From G965195345 sp965277775 (GTDB lineage Bacteria > Pseudomonadota > Gammaproteobacteria > CAKMZV01), in NCBI GenBank assembly GCA_965277775.1, contig OZ255843.1:1612001-1676000 (forward strand): 64,000 bases of DNA, written 5' to 3'. How positions within the stretch are numbered: position 1 is the stretch's first letter; every line of letters begins with the position of its first letter. The position numbers and the translations under genes are program-made. Below, piece after piece: positions 35,910-44,511 of the stretch. The notes under the pieces were generated by a model. That model did not search any database, was not told the DNA's origin, and was given only the letters and a program-made list of their open reading frames with translations.

Positions 35910-36754
35910 GCGAAGATACAAAGGCAAGCAATCGTTCTCATGCAATGGGATTGCATGAAGAGAAGTTAGCGGGCCGAACCCAACAACGTTTCTTTTCAAT
36001 CGATGAAAGTGAAAATCTGACGTATTTTCATTCTGATGAAGTCGATTTTGACAAGCACGAACAGTTTGATGCCGGAGACATGTCTCCCACTCAAATCAAC
36101 AACAGGATTCGAGCGTTGATGAAGGAAGGTGTTGGTTCCATTACCATTGATAATCCGCGTTCACAACATGGATTGGCCGTGGGTATTCTCAATCGGTTGA
36201 AATTAACTTTCAATGGCAGCCTCGGCTATTTCGGCTGTGGCTTGATCGATGGTCCAAACATTCACATTAAAGGTCGTGTGGGTTGGTCGTGTGCTGAAAA
36301 CATGATGGCCGGCACTGTGTTCATTGAGAAAAATGCGGGTTCAACTTTTGGCGCAGCCATCCGTGGTGGCGATTTAGTTTGCCGAGGCGATGTTGGCGCA
36401 CGTACAGGGATCGACCAAAAAGGTGGCACCATCATTATTGGGGGTCAAACTGGCGCGTTTTCGGGCTTTATGATGCAACGTGGACGCATGATTGTTTGTG
36501 GCGATGCAGGCATGAACTTAGGCGATTCAATGTATGATGGCACCATTTATGTGGGCGGCAAAATTGAAGGTTTGGGCGTCGATGCGGTCGAAGAAGACAT
36601 GACGGAATTAGACGTCCGTTGGCTAACAGCGAAATTGAATCTTTATGGTATTGAAACGCCCAATGGTGTCAATAACATGAAAAAAATCGTCTCTGGCAAA
36701 CAACTTTGGAACTACGACAATCTTGAACCCAGTGAGAAAAAACTGGTCCTGTAA
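35897..36754 (+). CDS. mgsB: N-methylglutamate synthase subunit B (GltB C-terminal-domain/GlxC-like)
   Basis: The 285-residue right-handed beta-helix protein resembles the C-terminal GXGXG domain of glutamate synthase. Repeats such as SLGYFGCGLIDGPNIHIKG, GWSCAENMMAGTVFIEKNAG, GDLVCRGDVGARTGIDQKGG and GAFSGFMMQRGRMIVCGDAG are visible. It is structural and helps channel the amino group between MgsA and MgsC. It overlaps mgsA by 13 bp, so the two are translationally coupled. Confidence 0.88.
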   Translation: MAKLSEDTKASNRSHAMGLHEEKLAGRTQQRFFSIDESENLTYFHSDEVDFDKHEQFDAGDMSPTQINNRIRALMKEGVGSITIDNPRSQHGLAVGILNRLKLTFNGSLGYFGCGLIDGPNIHIKGRVGWSCAENMMAGTVFIEKNAGSTFGAAIRGGDLVCRGDVGARTGIDQKGGTIIIGGQTGAFSGFMMQRGRMIVCGDAGMNLGDSMYDGTIYVGGKIEGLGVDAVEEDMTELDVRWLTAKLNLYGIETPNGVNNMKKIVSGKQLWNYDNLEPSEKKLVL

Positions 36755-36798
36755 CAAAGCTGGAACATAAACAACACATTAAACAGAAAGGAATAATT

Positions 36799-38136
36799 AT
36801 GAGTAATCAAGACGAGCAATATCGTTTGGGATCAAGCTTCATGTTCCCAAAAGAGGTCATGAATGATATTCACATTAAGTCTGAGCTGGGACGTTACCGC
36901 ATGCGAGGTTTTTCTTTATTTAAGAAAATACCCACATGGGATGATTTGACGTTCATGCCTGGGACATTAACACGCTTTGTGATCGAAGGCTATCGTGAAA
37001 AATGCGAAACCAAAACCATCATTGGCCCCAATGCAAAACAACCCTTAGAGTTAGACATTCCCATTTATATAACGGGTATGAGCTTTGGCGCATTGAGTTA
37101 CGAAGCCAAAACGGCTTTGGCGCGTGGCGCAACCATGGCGGGCACGGCAACTTGTTCAGGGGAAGGCGGCATGATTCCTGATGAACGTCGTTATTCGAGT
37201 AAATGGTTTTATCAATGCATTCAATCTCGTTACGGCTTCAACCCCAATCATTTGCGCTTGGCAGATGCGATCGAATTTTTTATCGGTCAAGGGTGTAAAG
37301 TCGGATTGGGCGGCCATTTAATGGGCCAAAAAGTCACCGATCAAATTGCTGAAATGCGTTCATTGCCCGCGGGTATTGACCAACGTTCACCAGCAAGGCA
37401 TCCTGACTGGTTAGGACCCGATGACCTGGCATTGAAAATCAACGAAATCCGTGAAGCCACCGATGGGCAAATACCTATCCAACTCAAATTGGGTGCAGCT
37501 CGGGTGTATGATGACGTCAGAATGGCGGCTAAAACAGGCCCCGACAGCATTTACATCGATGGCATGGAAGGTGGCACTGGCGCTGGACCGCATTTGGCGA
37601 CAGAAGAAACTGGTGTACCAGGCATAGCCGCCATTCGTCAAGCACGTCGTGCGTTGGAGGACGTCGGCAAATCTGGTGAAATCACCTTGATTTATGCGGG
37701 TGGTATTCGCAATGGTGGTGATGTGGCAAAAGCCATAGCATTGGGTGCGGATGCAGTGGCCATTGGTCATGCGGCATTGATGGCGTTGAACTGTAATAAA
37801 GACATACCAGAAGCCGATTATGAGAAAGAAATGGGTGTTAAAGCGGGCGAATGTTACCATTGCCACACAGGCCGTTGTCCGGTTGGCGTTGCCACGCAAG
37901 ACCCCATTCTTCGTAAACGCTTAGACCCAGATAAAGCAGCCGAGCGGGTGTATAACTTTTTGCATTGCTTGGCCATCGAATGTCAAATGATGGCAAGGGC
38001 TTGTGGTAAGACCAATGTTCATTCATTGGAGCCCGAAGATCTTGCAGCATTAACTTCTGAGGCTTCGGCTATGGCTCAAGTGCCTTTGGCAGGGACACAA
38101 CACACCGTTGGTCGTCCTGATATGACACGTTTTTAA
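36799..38136 (+). CDS. mgsC: N-methylglutamate synthase subunit C (FMN- and Fe-S glutamate-synthase domain)
   Basis: The 445-residue TIM-barrel protein corresponds to the GltB synthase domain. IPIYITGMSFGALSYEAK, GEGGMIPDERRY, QIKLGA-type IQLKLGAARVYDD and IDGMEGGTGAGPH are FMN and 2-oxoglutarate site blocks. A Cys cluster GECYHCHTGRCPVGVATQD near residue 353 ligates an Fe-S centre. It transfers the methylamino group to 2-oxoglutarate to give N-methylglutamate. It follows mgsB by 44 bp with an AAAGGAA site. Confidence 0.9.
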   Translation: MSNQDEQYRLGSSFMFPKEVMNDIHIKSELGRYRMRGFSLFKKIPTWDDLTFMPGTLTRFVIEGYREKCETKTIIGPNAKQPLELDIPIYITGMSFGALSYEAKTALARGATMAGTATCSGEGGMIPDERRYSSKWFYQCIQSRYGFNPNHLRLADAIEFFIGQGCKVGLGGHLMGQKVTDQIAEMRSLPAGIDQRSPARHPDWLGPDDLALKINEIREATDGQIPIQLKLGAARVYDDVRMAAKTGPDSIYIDGMEGGTGAGPHLATEETGVPGIAAIRQARRALEDVGKSGEITLIYAGGIRNGGDVAKAIALGADAVAIGHAALMALNCNKDIPEADYEKEMGVKAGECYHCHTGRCPVGVATQDPILRKRLDPDKAAERVYNFLHCLAIECQMMARACGKTNVHSLEPEDLAALTSEASAMAQVPLAGTQHTVGRPDMTRF

Positions 38137-38148
38137 AGGAGTAATACA

Positions 38149-38538
38149 ATGACAGATAAAAAAGATTCAGGCTATTTTGTCCAAACTTCAGGGCTTGATA
38201 CCAGCCGTGAAAAAGAAATTGGCCAGCACATTGGTTATCGCTATGACGTGAACCTGGTGCCAGATTTGAAATATCTGACGCCCTTCTTGAAAAAGTACAT
38301 TGATAAGATGGGATGGTCAGACTTAAACTGGTTAGAAGACGTTCATATGGGTTATGAAGAAGATCGCGCCGCTGTGTTTGATCGAAACGTTAACGGCTGG
38401 GTGACGGTGCCTGACAACATCACCTTGCCCGATAATCAGCAAGAAAGAGACATGATTGCGCGTGAGCTTTTAATCAAATTTCAGATGTCTGAAAATCATC
38501 CTATGGTCGATTTAAACAACGCATATCGTAAATTTTAG
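38149..38538 (+). CDS. Small conserved-looking protein of unknown function in the methylamine operon
   Basis: The 129-residue acidic soluble protein belongs to no family I recognise. It has no Cys, signal or membrane helix. Tyr, Asp and Trp are frequent: GYFVQTSGLD, KKYIDKMGWSDLNWLEDV, MGYEEDRAAVFDRNVNGW. It has a strong AAAGGAG site, is placed 12 bp after mgsC and 15 bp before mgdB, and has codon use like its neighbours, so it is almost certainly a real gene of this pathway. It could be an extra subunit or assembly factor of the synthase or dehydrogenase. Confidence 0.85.
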   Translation: MTDKKDSGYFVQTSGLDTSREKEIGQHIGYRYDVNLVPDLKYLTPFLKKYIDKMGWSDLNWLEDVHMGYEEDRAAVFDRNVNGWVTVPDNITLPDNQQERDMIARELLIKFQMSENHPMVDLNNAYRKF

Positions 38539-38553
38539 GCATTTTAGAAACTC

Positions 38554-38832
38554 ATGAAATTAATGACTTGTCCGCTCAACGGACAGAGAAATATTTCTGA
38601 ATTCAGCTATGGGGGAGAGGTTGAGATGATGCCAAACCCCCAAACCGCTGATTCGCATGAATGGGCGCATTATGTTTATTTCCATTCAAACCCTGCGGGT
38701 TTGGTCCGTGAATGGTGGTGTCATACGCCAACCAGCTACTGGTTTATTGCCGAACGACACACAGTGACCGACGAAATCATAAAGACCTACGATGCTTCAG
38801 AACTATTTTCAGAGCGGGTTGATTTTGCCTAA
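38554..38832 (+). CDS. mgdB: N-methylglutamate dehydrogenase subunit B (SoxD-like)
   Basis: The 92-residue SoxD-like small subunit has the pattern CPLNGQRNISEFSYGGE, an EWAHYVYFHSNPAGLVREWW stretch and a YWFIAERHT end. In sarcosine oxidase delta a zinc ion is held by CPxCG and a later HxxxC. Here the second Cys is Asn (CPLNG), and the later pair reads WWCHTPTSYWF with Thr in place of Cys. Zinc binding in the usual way is doubtful. Its place just before the SoxA-like gene confirms the identity. Confidence 0.87.
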   Translation: MKLMTCPLNGQRNISEFSYGGEVEMMPNPQTADSHEWAHYVYFHSNPAGLVREWWCHTPTSYWFIAERHTVTDEIIKTYDASELFSERVDFA

Positions 38833-38953
38833 ACTTTGAAGAAACCCTGCGCTCTCATTGTGATCCGATTGTAGATCCATTGAGCAATGGTTTTCATTAA
38901 TACTCTGAAACGACCCCACAAACAGAAATGTATGACAGCCACGATTGTACGCC

Positions 38954-41851
38954 ATGAAAAATAACCGACTTTCTCAGCCGTATGGCACCTTAGTCAATCA
39001 AGAAAAAACCATTTCTTTCGCATTTGAAGGAAAGACCTATCAAGGTTTTGAAGGTGATTCCATTGCTTCTGCGCTGTGGGCCAATGATGAAAAAATGATT
39101 TCACGCTCGTTCAAATACCATCGTCCGCGTGGTATTTTGAGCATGACTGGTCAGGACGCCAATACCCTGGTCCAACTGCCAGAAGAAGGCAATGTAGCCG
39201 CCGACAATTACCGCATCACAGAAGGTCTTAAAGTCAAAGGCCAACACTACCTTGGCAGTTTAAAGAACGACCGATTGAGCATTGTGGCAAAGCTGTCTCG
39301 TTTCTTGCCAGTCGGCTTTTATTACAAAGCATTCTACAAAGGCAATAGTTGGAATAACATCTGGGGAAAGTTTTTCCGTAAGCTCACTGGCTTGGGGGTG
39401 ATTGGGGTTAATAACGATCAAAAAGAATACGATAAACAATATTTATTTTATGATGTGGTCGTGGTTGGCGCGGGTTTGGCTGGCTTACAAACAGCGCTCA
39501 ATCTCGCCAATTCTGGGGTTGAGGACATACTCTTGGTTGATGAGCATACACAACTTGGGGGCGCGCTGAATTTTGCCCGTTGTAGCGCACAAATGACCCA
39601 AGACCGCCAACAGTGGATTGACGCCGTAGAAGCCCATCCAAATATTACAGCCATGACTGAAACCACTTGTAACGGGGTTTACAGTGATAACTGGCTGGCA
39701 TTGATACAAGGGCAACGCTTGTTTAAAACACGTTGTAAACAATTGATTTTCTGTACAGGTTGTTTTGAGCAACCATTGATTTTCCACAACAACGACATAC
39801 CGGGCATCATGCTCAGCACTGCTGCGCAAAAACTGATGAAGCAGTACGGAGTAAAACCTGGCGAAAAAGCGGTGGTTGCCACCTCGCACCGTGACGGTTA
39901 TGAGGTCGCTTTAGATTTGCTCGAAGCGGGTGTTGAAGTGCCATATTTAATCGACCTTAAGCCCTTTGACCATCCATTGGTCGCTGAGGTTGAAAATCGT
40001 GGCATCAAAGTGTTAAGCAATCATGCGGTTTACTCAGCGCAAGCGGAATCTAATAAAACCAAACTGGCTAAAATAACGGTGAAGGCCCTGTCTGAACAAG
40101 GCGAGTGCACAGGCGCGCCTATTGAACTTGACTGCGATTTGCTGTGTATGTGTGGTGGTTATATGCCCGCCTACCAGTTGCCATGTTTTCTCGGAGCCAG
40201 TTTAAATTACGATCAAGTCAACCATCAATTTTTGATTGAGAAACTGGCTAAAGATAATCACTTAGTCGGAAGCATTGGCAACGCCTATCAATGGCAAGAC
40301 GTCCAAGCGCAATCCGCCTATGTGGCTGAACAAGTCAAGACGCTGTTGCAAACGGGCAAGCCAAGCGATGCCATCGCCCCACAATTATCAGCATCACCCG
40401 ATTTCGTCGCACCCATTGTGGCGCACCCTGAAGCCAAAGAATTCATCGATTATGATGAGGATTTACAAGTTTGTGATGTCATCAATGCCGTGCGCGAAGG
40501 CTATCACGACATCCAACTGGTCAAACGCTTTTCAACGCTGGGCATGGGCCCCTCACAAGGCCGATTTACAGCAATGATGAGCGCCAGCCTTGTGGCCAGT
40601 TTAGACAAAAATCGAACCATAGGCAAGGTGGGCGTCACCACGGCTCGTCCCCCTTATACGGTTGAAAAAATTGGGCATATGGCGGGTCGCAGCTTCTTCC
40701 CTGAAAGACACAGCAGCATGCACCATAGACACAAGGAAATGGGCGCACAAATGATGATAGCAGGTGCATGGTTGCGCCCAGCTTATTATGGTCCCAAAGG
40801 TCAAGTGCTCGAGCACATTGCCTCAGAAAGCCAACACCTTAGACGAAAGGTGGGCATCATTGATGTTTCAACCTTAGGAGGCATCGAAGTACGCGGCGCT
40901 GATGCAGCAGAATTTATGCATCGGATGTACACTTGGAATTTTCTAAAACAGCCTGTTGGCAAGGCGCGTTATGCCTTATTAACCAACGAAGCAGGCATTG
41001 TGATCGACGATGGTGTGGCGTGCCGATTCGGTGATCAACATTTTTATGTGACAGCAACCACAGGTGGGGTTGATAATGTTTATCTGCAGTTCTTGAAATG
41101 GAATGCCCGCTGGCGTTTAGACGTTGACATTGCCAATGTCACGTCCTCTTGGTGTGGTGTCAATATTGCTGGACCTGATTCGAGAAAAGTATTAGAAACG
41201 GTTTGTAAAGACGTTGACCTTTCGTCCGAAGCCTTTCCTTATATAGGCATTCGCGAAGGCACAGTCGCTGGTATCCAAGCGCGTTTAATTCGAGTGGGTT
41301 TTGTGGGTGAATTGGGTTATGAAATTCATGTGCCCCAGCATCAAGGCGAAGCCTTGTGGGACGCTCTGATTGAAGCAGGCAAACCCTTTGACATCAAACC
41401 TTTTGGCGTTGAAACACAACGTTTGCTGCGCTTAGAGAAAGCCCATGTGATCATTGGTCAAGACACCGATTCCACAACCTATCCTGAAGAAATCAACATG
41501 AGTTGGGCTGTGGGCAAGAATAAGCCCTTCTTTGTTGGGCAAAAATCCATTGACATTGTCAATGAAGCCAAGCCCGTACGCAAGCTGATTGGATTCAGCG
41601 TGGTCAATAGCAGCGCCATACCCAAAGAAAACCATCTGTGCTTTGACAACGATAATAAGTTGATTGGACGGGTCACCTCAAGTTTGCCTTCTGCCACCTT
41701 AGGTAAAACCATTGGCATGGCTTATGTGGACCCAGATTGCACAGACATTGGACGGTTGTTTAAAATTCGTTGTGACCATAAACAAACAGCACCCGCCATA
41801 GTGCTTGAAATGCCGTTTTATGATCCAGAAAACCTAAGGCAGGAAATGTAA
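38954..41851 (+). CDS. mgdC: N-methylglutamate dehydrogenase subunit C (SoxA-like)
   Basis: The 965-residue protein resembles sarcosine oxidase alpha. The N-terminus resembles a 2Fe-2S ferredoxin fold (FEGDSIASALWAND...KYHRPRGI). A dinucleotide-binding domain follows with DVVVVGAGLAGLQTALNLA (~167), and the last ~380 residues are a GcvT-type tetrahydrofolate-binding aminomethyltransferase domain (from about HLRRKVGIIDVSTLGGIEV). It should capture the oxidised methyl carbon as methylene-tetrahydrofolate. The frame opens at TTG 38945; I take ATG 38954, whose first bases overlap the TGA of a 9-codon ORF (38928-38957). Confidence 0.9.
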   Translation: MKNNRLSQPYGTLVNQEKTISFAFEGKTYQGFEGDSIASALWANDEKMISRSFKYHRPRGILSMTGQDANTLVQLPEEGNVAADNYRITEGLKVKGQHYLGSLKNDRLSIVAKLSRFLPVGFYYKAFYKGNSWNNIWGKFFRKLTGLGVIGVNNDQKEYDKQYLFYDVVVVGAGLAGLQTALNLANSGVEDILLVDEHTQLGGALNFARCSAQMTQDRQQWIDAVEAHPNITAMTETTCNGVYSDNWLALIQGQRLFKTRCKQLIFCTGCFEQPLIFHNNDIPGIMLSTAAQKLMKQYGVKPGEKAVVATSHRDGYEVALDLLEAGVEVPYLIDLKPFDHPLVAEVENRGIKVLSNHAVYSAQAESNKTKLAKITVKALSEQGECTGAPIELDCDLLCMCGGYMPAYQLPCFLGASLNYDQVNHQFLIEKLAKDNHLVGSIGNAYQWQDVQAQSAYVAEQVKTLLQTGKPSDAIAPQLSASPDFVAPIVAHPEAKEFIDYDEDLQVCDVINAVREGYHDIQLVKRFSTLGMGPSQGRFTAMMSASLVASLDKNRTIGKVGVTTARPPYTVEKIGHMAGRSFFPERHSSMHHRHKEMGAQMMIAGAWLRPAYYGPKGQVLEHIASESQHLRRKVGIIDVSTLGGIEVRGADAAEFMHRMYTWNFLKQPVGKARYALLTNEAGIVIDDGVACRFGDQHFYVTATTGGVDNVYLQFLKWNARWRLDVDIANVTSSWCGVNIAGPDSRKVLETVCKDVDLSSEAFPYIGIREGTVAGIQARLIRVGFVGELGYEIHVPQHQGEALWDALIEAGKPFDIKPFGVETQRLLRLEKAHVIIGQDTDSTTYPEEINMSWAVGKNKPFFVGQKSIDIVNEAKPVRKLIGFSVVNSSAIPKENHLCFDNDNKLIGRVTSSLPSATLGKTIGMAYVDPDCTDIGRLFKIRCDHKQTAPAIVLEMPFYDPENLRQEM

Positions 41852-42528
41852 TGTCAGAATCAAAAGTCGCAAATCGCAGTATGTTGCACCGTATTCATCA
41901 ACAGCATGAAGGTCAATTTGAATCATCCAGCAACCAAGTGCTCAGCTTCAAAGAGACAGAACAAGAAAAACAATCGTTTAAAAATCTGGCCTTGATCGAT
42001 CTCACCGTGCAAGAGCGCGTTGGATTTAAAGGCAAAGACACCCCCGATTGGCTACAACAACAAAAGGTTCAATTACCCGAGCAACCCAATACAGCCATTC
42101 GATTGAGTGATCAAACCTTGGTTGCAAAACTTTCCACCAATGAGTTTCTATTCTTAGACGCACTCACGGGTCAAGGTAAAACAGTCGGGCAATTGAAACA
42201 ATGGCAGTTTAAAGACAATCACTTGTGCTACTTATTGCCAAGGCAACACAGCCACAGCTGGTTTCTATTAACAGGAGCGCATGCTTGTGAGATGCTTGCA
42301 AAAGTATGTGGCATCGATTTCAGAGATAAAAACTTTGCCGTGCACAATGTGGCTCAAACCTCATTGGCGCGCATAACGGCCATCATTATCAAAGATGAGA
42401 TTTGCGGGGTTGAAGCCTTTCACATACTATCAGACAGCGCTTCAGCAGAGTATCTATGGGGATGCCTATTAGACGCCATGCGCGAATTTAACGGTCAATC
42501 GGTGGGACTCAACGTTATAAAAAACTGA
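41851..42528 (+). CDS. mgdD: N-methylglutamate dehydrogenase subunit D (SoxG-like)
   Basis: The 225-residue gamma-subunit-like protein (aminomethyltransferase fold) has low-complexity QHEGQFESSSNQVLSFKETE at the start, then LIDLTVQERVGFKGKDTP, HSWFLLTGAHACEMLAKVCGIDFR and a C-terminal ...EAFHILSDSASAEYLWGCLLDAM. Its ATG overlaps the mgdC stop as TAATG. It closes the operon; the next gene is convergent 64 bp downstream, and no clear hairpin separates them. Confidence 0.85.
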   Translation: MSESKVANRSMLHRIHQQHEGQFESSSNQVLSFKETEQEKQSFKNLALIDLTVQERVGFKGKDTPDWLQQQKVQLPEQPNTAIRLSDQTLVAKLSTNEFLFLDALTGQGKTVGQLKQWQFKDNHLCYLLPRQHSHSWFLLTGAHACEMLAKVCGIDFRDKNFAVHNVAQTSLARITAIIIKDEICGVEAFHILSDSASAEYLWGCLLDAMREFNGQSVGLNVIKN

Positions 42529-42592
42529 GCTTAGTTAGAGAAACCTTAGTCTTACCCAAACGTTCCACTCCAACAGCATCGGTCTATGACAA

Positions 42593-43396
42593 TCACATTT
42601 CATCGTGAATATTTCTGTTTGATTGAATTTTTGTACTGAGCAAAATCGCACATTCAAATGACCTCAAAGGCTTGCCAGTGCTTGCTTGTCTAAAGTTTTC
42701 CATGTTATCTGCAAAGCTGAACTGTTTTTGTAATTGCTCAAAATAGATGCGAGCCAATGCTTGACCAGCAGTATGGTCACTGCGGTAGTGAACACCAGCG
42801 ATAATTCTATTGACGCCCACAGAATCGGCGTACTCAAATAATGCAGTTTGATGCTCAGGATATATTTCAGCCAAGATTAATGCCGTTAGCATGCTGGTGG
42901 CTGAATGGCCGCTGGGGTATGCGCCATGCAAAGGAACTTGAATAGAGGGCTGAATCGACTCATCCAACAATGAAGGTCTGACCCGATCAAATTTATCTTT
43001 TAGACCATAAAAATAATAATTTATGTCGAGGTACGCCGTCAGGATCAAATCGTCTAACTTGGGGTTCATACCTATACGGTAATGCGGCATTTCAAATTTA
43101 CAAAAAGGCAACTGCGCATTAATGAGGGCCTCTTCTGCTTGGGTACGACTGGCCTGCCGTGTCAGAATTTCAGCCAATTCTCGCCTAGTCTCCAATGCAT
43201 CATTGGCAGGGGGTGGTTCAATTGACTCTAAAGCATCCGATGGCACCTGATACATAGGCGTATAGTCACTCATAAAAGTCCGTATGGTTGGTGACAACCG
43301 CTGAGTGTTGGAGAAAGTCAACGTCTGAGGTTTAGAGGCATTATGGGAACAGCCAATCAAAGTAGCGATGGCAAGCAATGCAAGAAATGGTTTCAT
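42593..43396 (-). CDS. PAP2-family acid phosphatase lipoprotein (class A acid phosphatase-like)
   Basis: The 267-residue protein has a lipoprotein signal with LIGC (Cys16). The PAP2 active-site motifs are intact: KDKFDRVRP, YPSGHSA and RIIAGVHYRSDHTAG. It is a periplasmic non-specific phosphatase of the PhoN type, anchored by the lipid. The C-terminus runs ~30 residues past the domain. It stands alone and converges with the methylamine operon. Confidence 0.88.
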   Translation of the reverse strand: MKPFLALLAIATLIGCSHNASKPQTLTFSNTQRLSPTIRTFMSDYTPMYQVPSDALESIEPPPANDALETRRELAEILTRQASRTQAEEALINAQLPFCKFEMPHYRIGMNPKLDDLILTAYLDINYYFYGLKDKFDRVRPSLLDESIQPSIQVPLHGAYPSGHSATSMLTALILAEIYPEHQTALFEYADSVGVNRIIAGVHYRSDHTAGQALARIYFEQLQKQFSFADNMENFRQASTGKPLRSFECAILLSTKIQSNRNIHDEM

Positions 43397-43706
43397 AAGG
43401 GTGCAGAATGTTAGGCATTAGATGGGTTAAATGAATTCAACTTTCTACCCAATGATACGTATCAAACTTCATAATTCTTGCTTTACGGCCTGCAATAGAA
43501 GCCGCATTTATCAGGAGAAAAATCAGAGAGTGCCTTTAACCAATTTGCAATCAACGCACTTTCCACCTCGACCTGATTTTTCGGGACAACACGTCACGCT
43601 CAATGTAATACACTTAAATAAATTTAAAACAATAGAGCACTGGGCATCAAGGGAAACTAATCACTTAATATTTTAAAAAAGCCTGAATAAACACAAAAAT
43701 GCGTTA
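43397..43706. other. AT-rich intergenic stretch, no supported gene
   Basis: An 81-codon open frame (43431-43676) has no ribosome site and no family character. I take this as the promoter region of the small membrane genes that follow. Confidence 0.3.
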
Positions 43707-43994
43707 ATGAATAAGATATTCTTCCTTTTGAAGTATGTCATAACACTTATTTTTTTTGGTTTTGTGATTTGGGTAAGTTTTGACAGAACAGAAAAAATCT
43801 TACAGATATTTTCTGATAGTTGGTTATGTTGGACAGTCATTGCTGTTTTAATTATCATGGTTCATAGAGAACGATTATTAAGACAATCAAAAACGAAAAC
43901 GATGTCTGATAGAATAGCAAAGTTGGAGGCTGAGATAAATCCTACGCGAACAAGCAGTGGACAAACTCCAACAGATGAAACTCATCCCAAATGA
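43707..43994 (+). CDS. Small hypothetical membrane protein, first of an overlapping pair
   Basis: The 95-residue protein has two hydrophobic helices (about 6-25 and 39-54), then a basic, Ser/Thr-rich cytoplasmic tail. I recognise no family. It is markedly AT-rich compared with the genes on either side. Its last ~17 bp overlap the likely start of the next gene, which implies coupled expression. Confidence 0.5.
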   Translation: MNKIFFLLKYVITLIFFGFVIWVSFDRTEKILQIFSDSWLCWTVIAVLIIMVHRERLLRQSKTKTMSDRIAKLEAEINPTRTSSGQTPTDETHPK

Positions 43995-44511
43995 TAGAGT
44001 GGTGAAGATGATTGAATTATTGTTTATATTTTGTTCGGTTTTGCTCTTTTGGCACTTTTTTGTTGCGCCTTATCTTATTGACTCGATCAGACATGATTTA
44101 TTTAAGATTAGAGATGAAGCCTTTGATCATTATCGAGACGCTGAATCCTATGAGAGTTTTAGGCAGTTGTTGAATGCATATATTCGTTCTGCTGAAATGA
44201 TGACTTGGCAGTACACGCTATTCATGGCGATTACGCTACTGCGGCCTTCAAAAAAAGAAATTGAGGATTTTAAGAGTGTTATAAATCATATTCGACAAGA
44301 TAAAAATCTTGCAAGACTGGTTGATCAAACCTTTGCTGACTTAAAGAAACTGATGATACTTCGATCACCCACTTTAATAATCTTTGCAATGGTTTTGGGT
44401 GGCGTATATAAAATTCTAAAGCTGAATTTTGACCCAATTGAAAAACTTGAATCTACTGTTGAACAGACAGCTAAAACCAGCGCTTATACCTATGCTTCTT
44501 CAGAATTATAA
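43978..44511 (+). CDS. Hypothetical membrane protein, second of an overlapping pair
   Basis: This ~177-residue protein has an N-terminal hydrophobic helix (IELLFIFCSVLLFWHFFVAPYL), a charged helical middle and a second hydrophobic helix (LIIFAMVLGGVYKI). The frame extends a little further upstream. I list the ATG at 43978; ATG 44008 is equally possible and would remove the overlap with the preceding gene. I recognise no family. AT content is like its partner and unlike mgd or rluC, which suggests a two-gene accessory insertion. Confidence 0.5.
   Translation, partial: KLIPNDRVVKMIELLFIFCSVLLFWHFFVAPYLIDSIRHDLFKIRDEAFDHYRDAESYESFRQLLNAYIRSAEMMTWQYTLFMAITLLRPSKKEIEDFKSVINHIRQDKNLARLVDQTFADLKKLMILRSPTLIIFAMVLGGVYKILKLNFDPIEKLESTVEQTAKTSAYTYASSEL

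Noticed and set aside
43431..43676. 81-codon frame before the membrane-gene pair
   Set aside because: No ribosome site, mixed composition and no recognisable domain.
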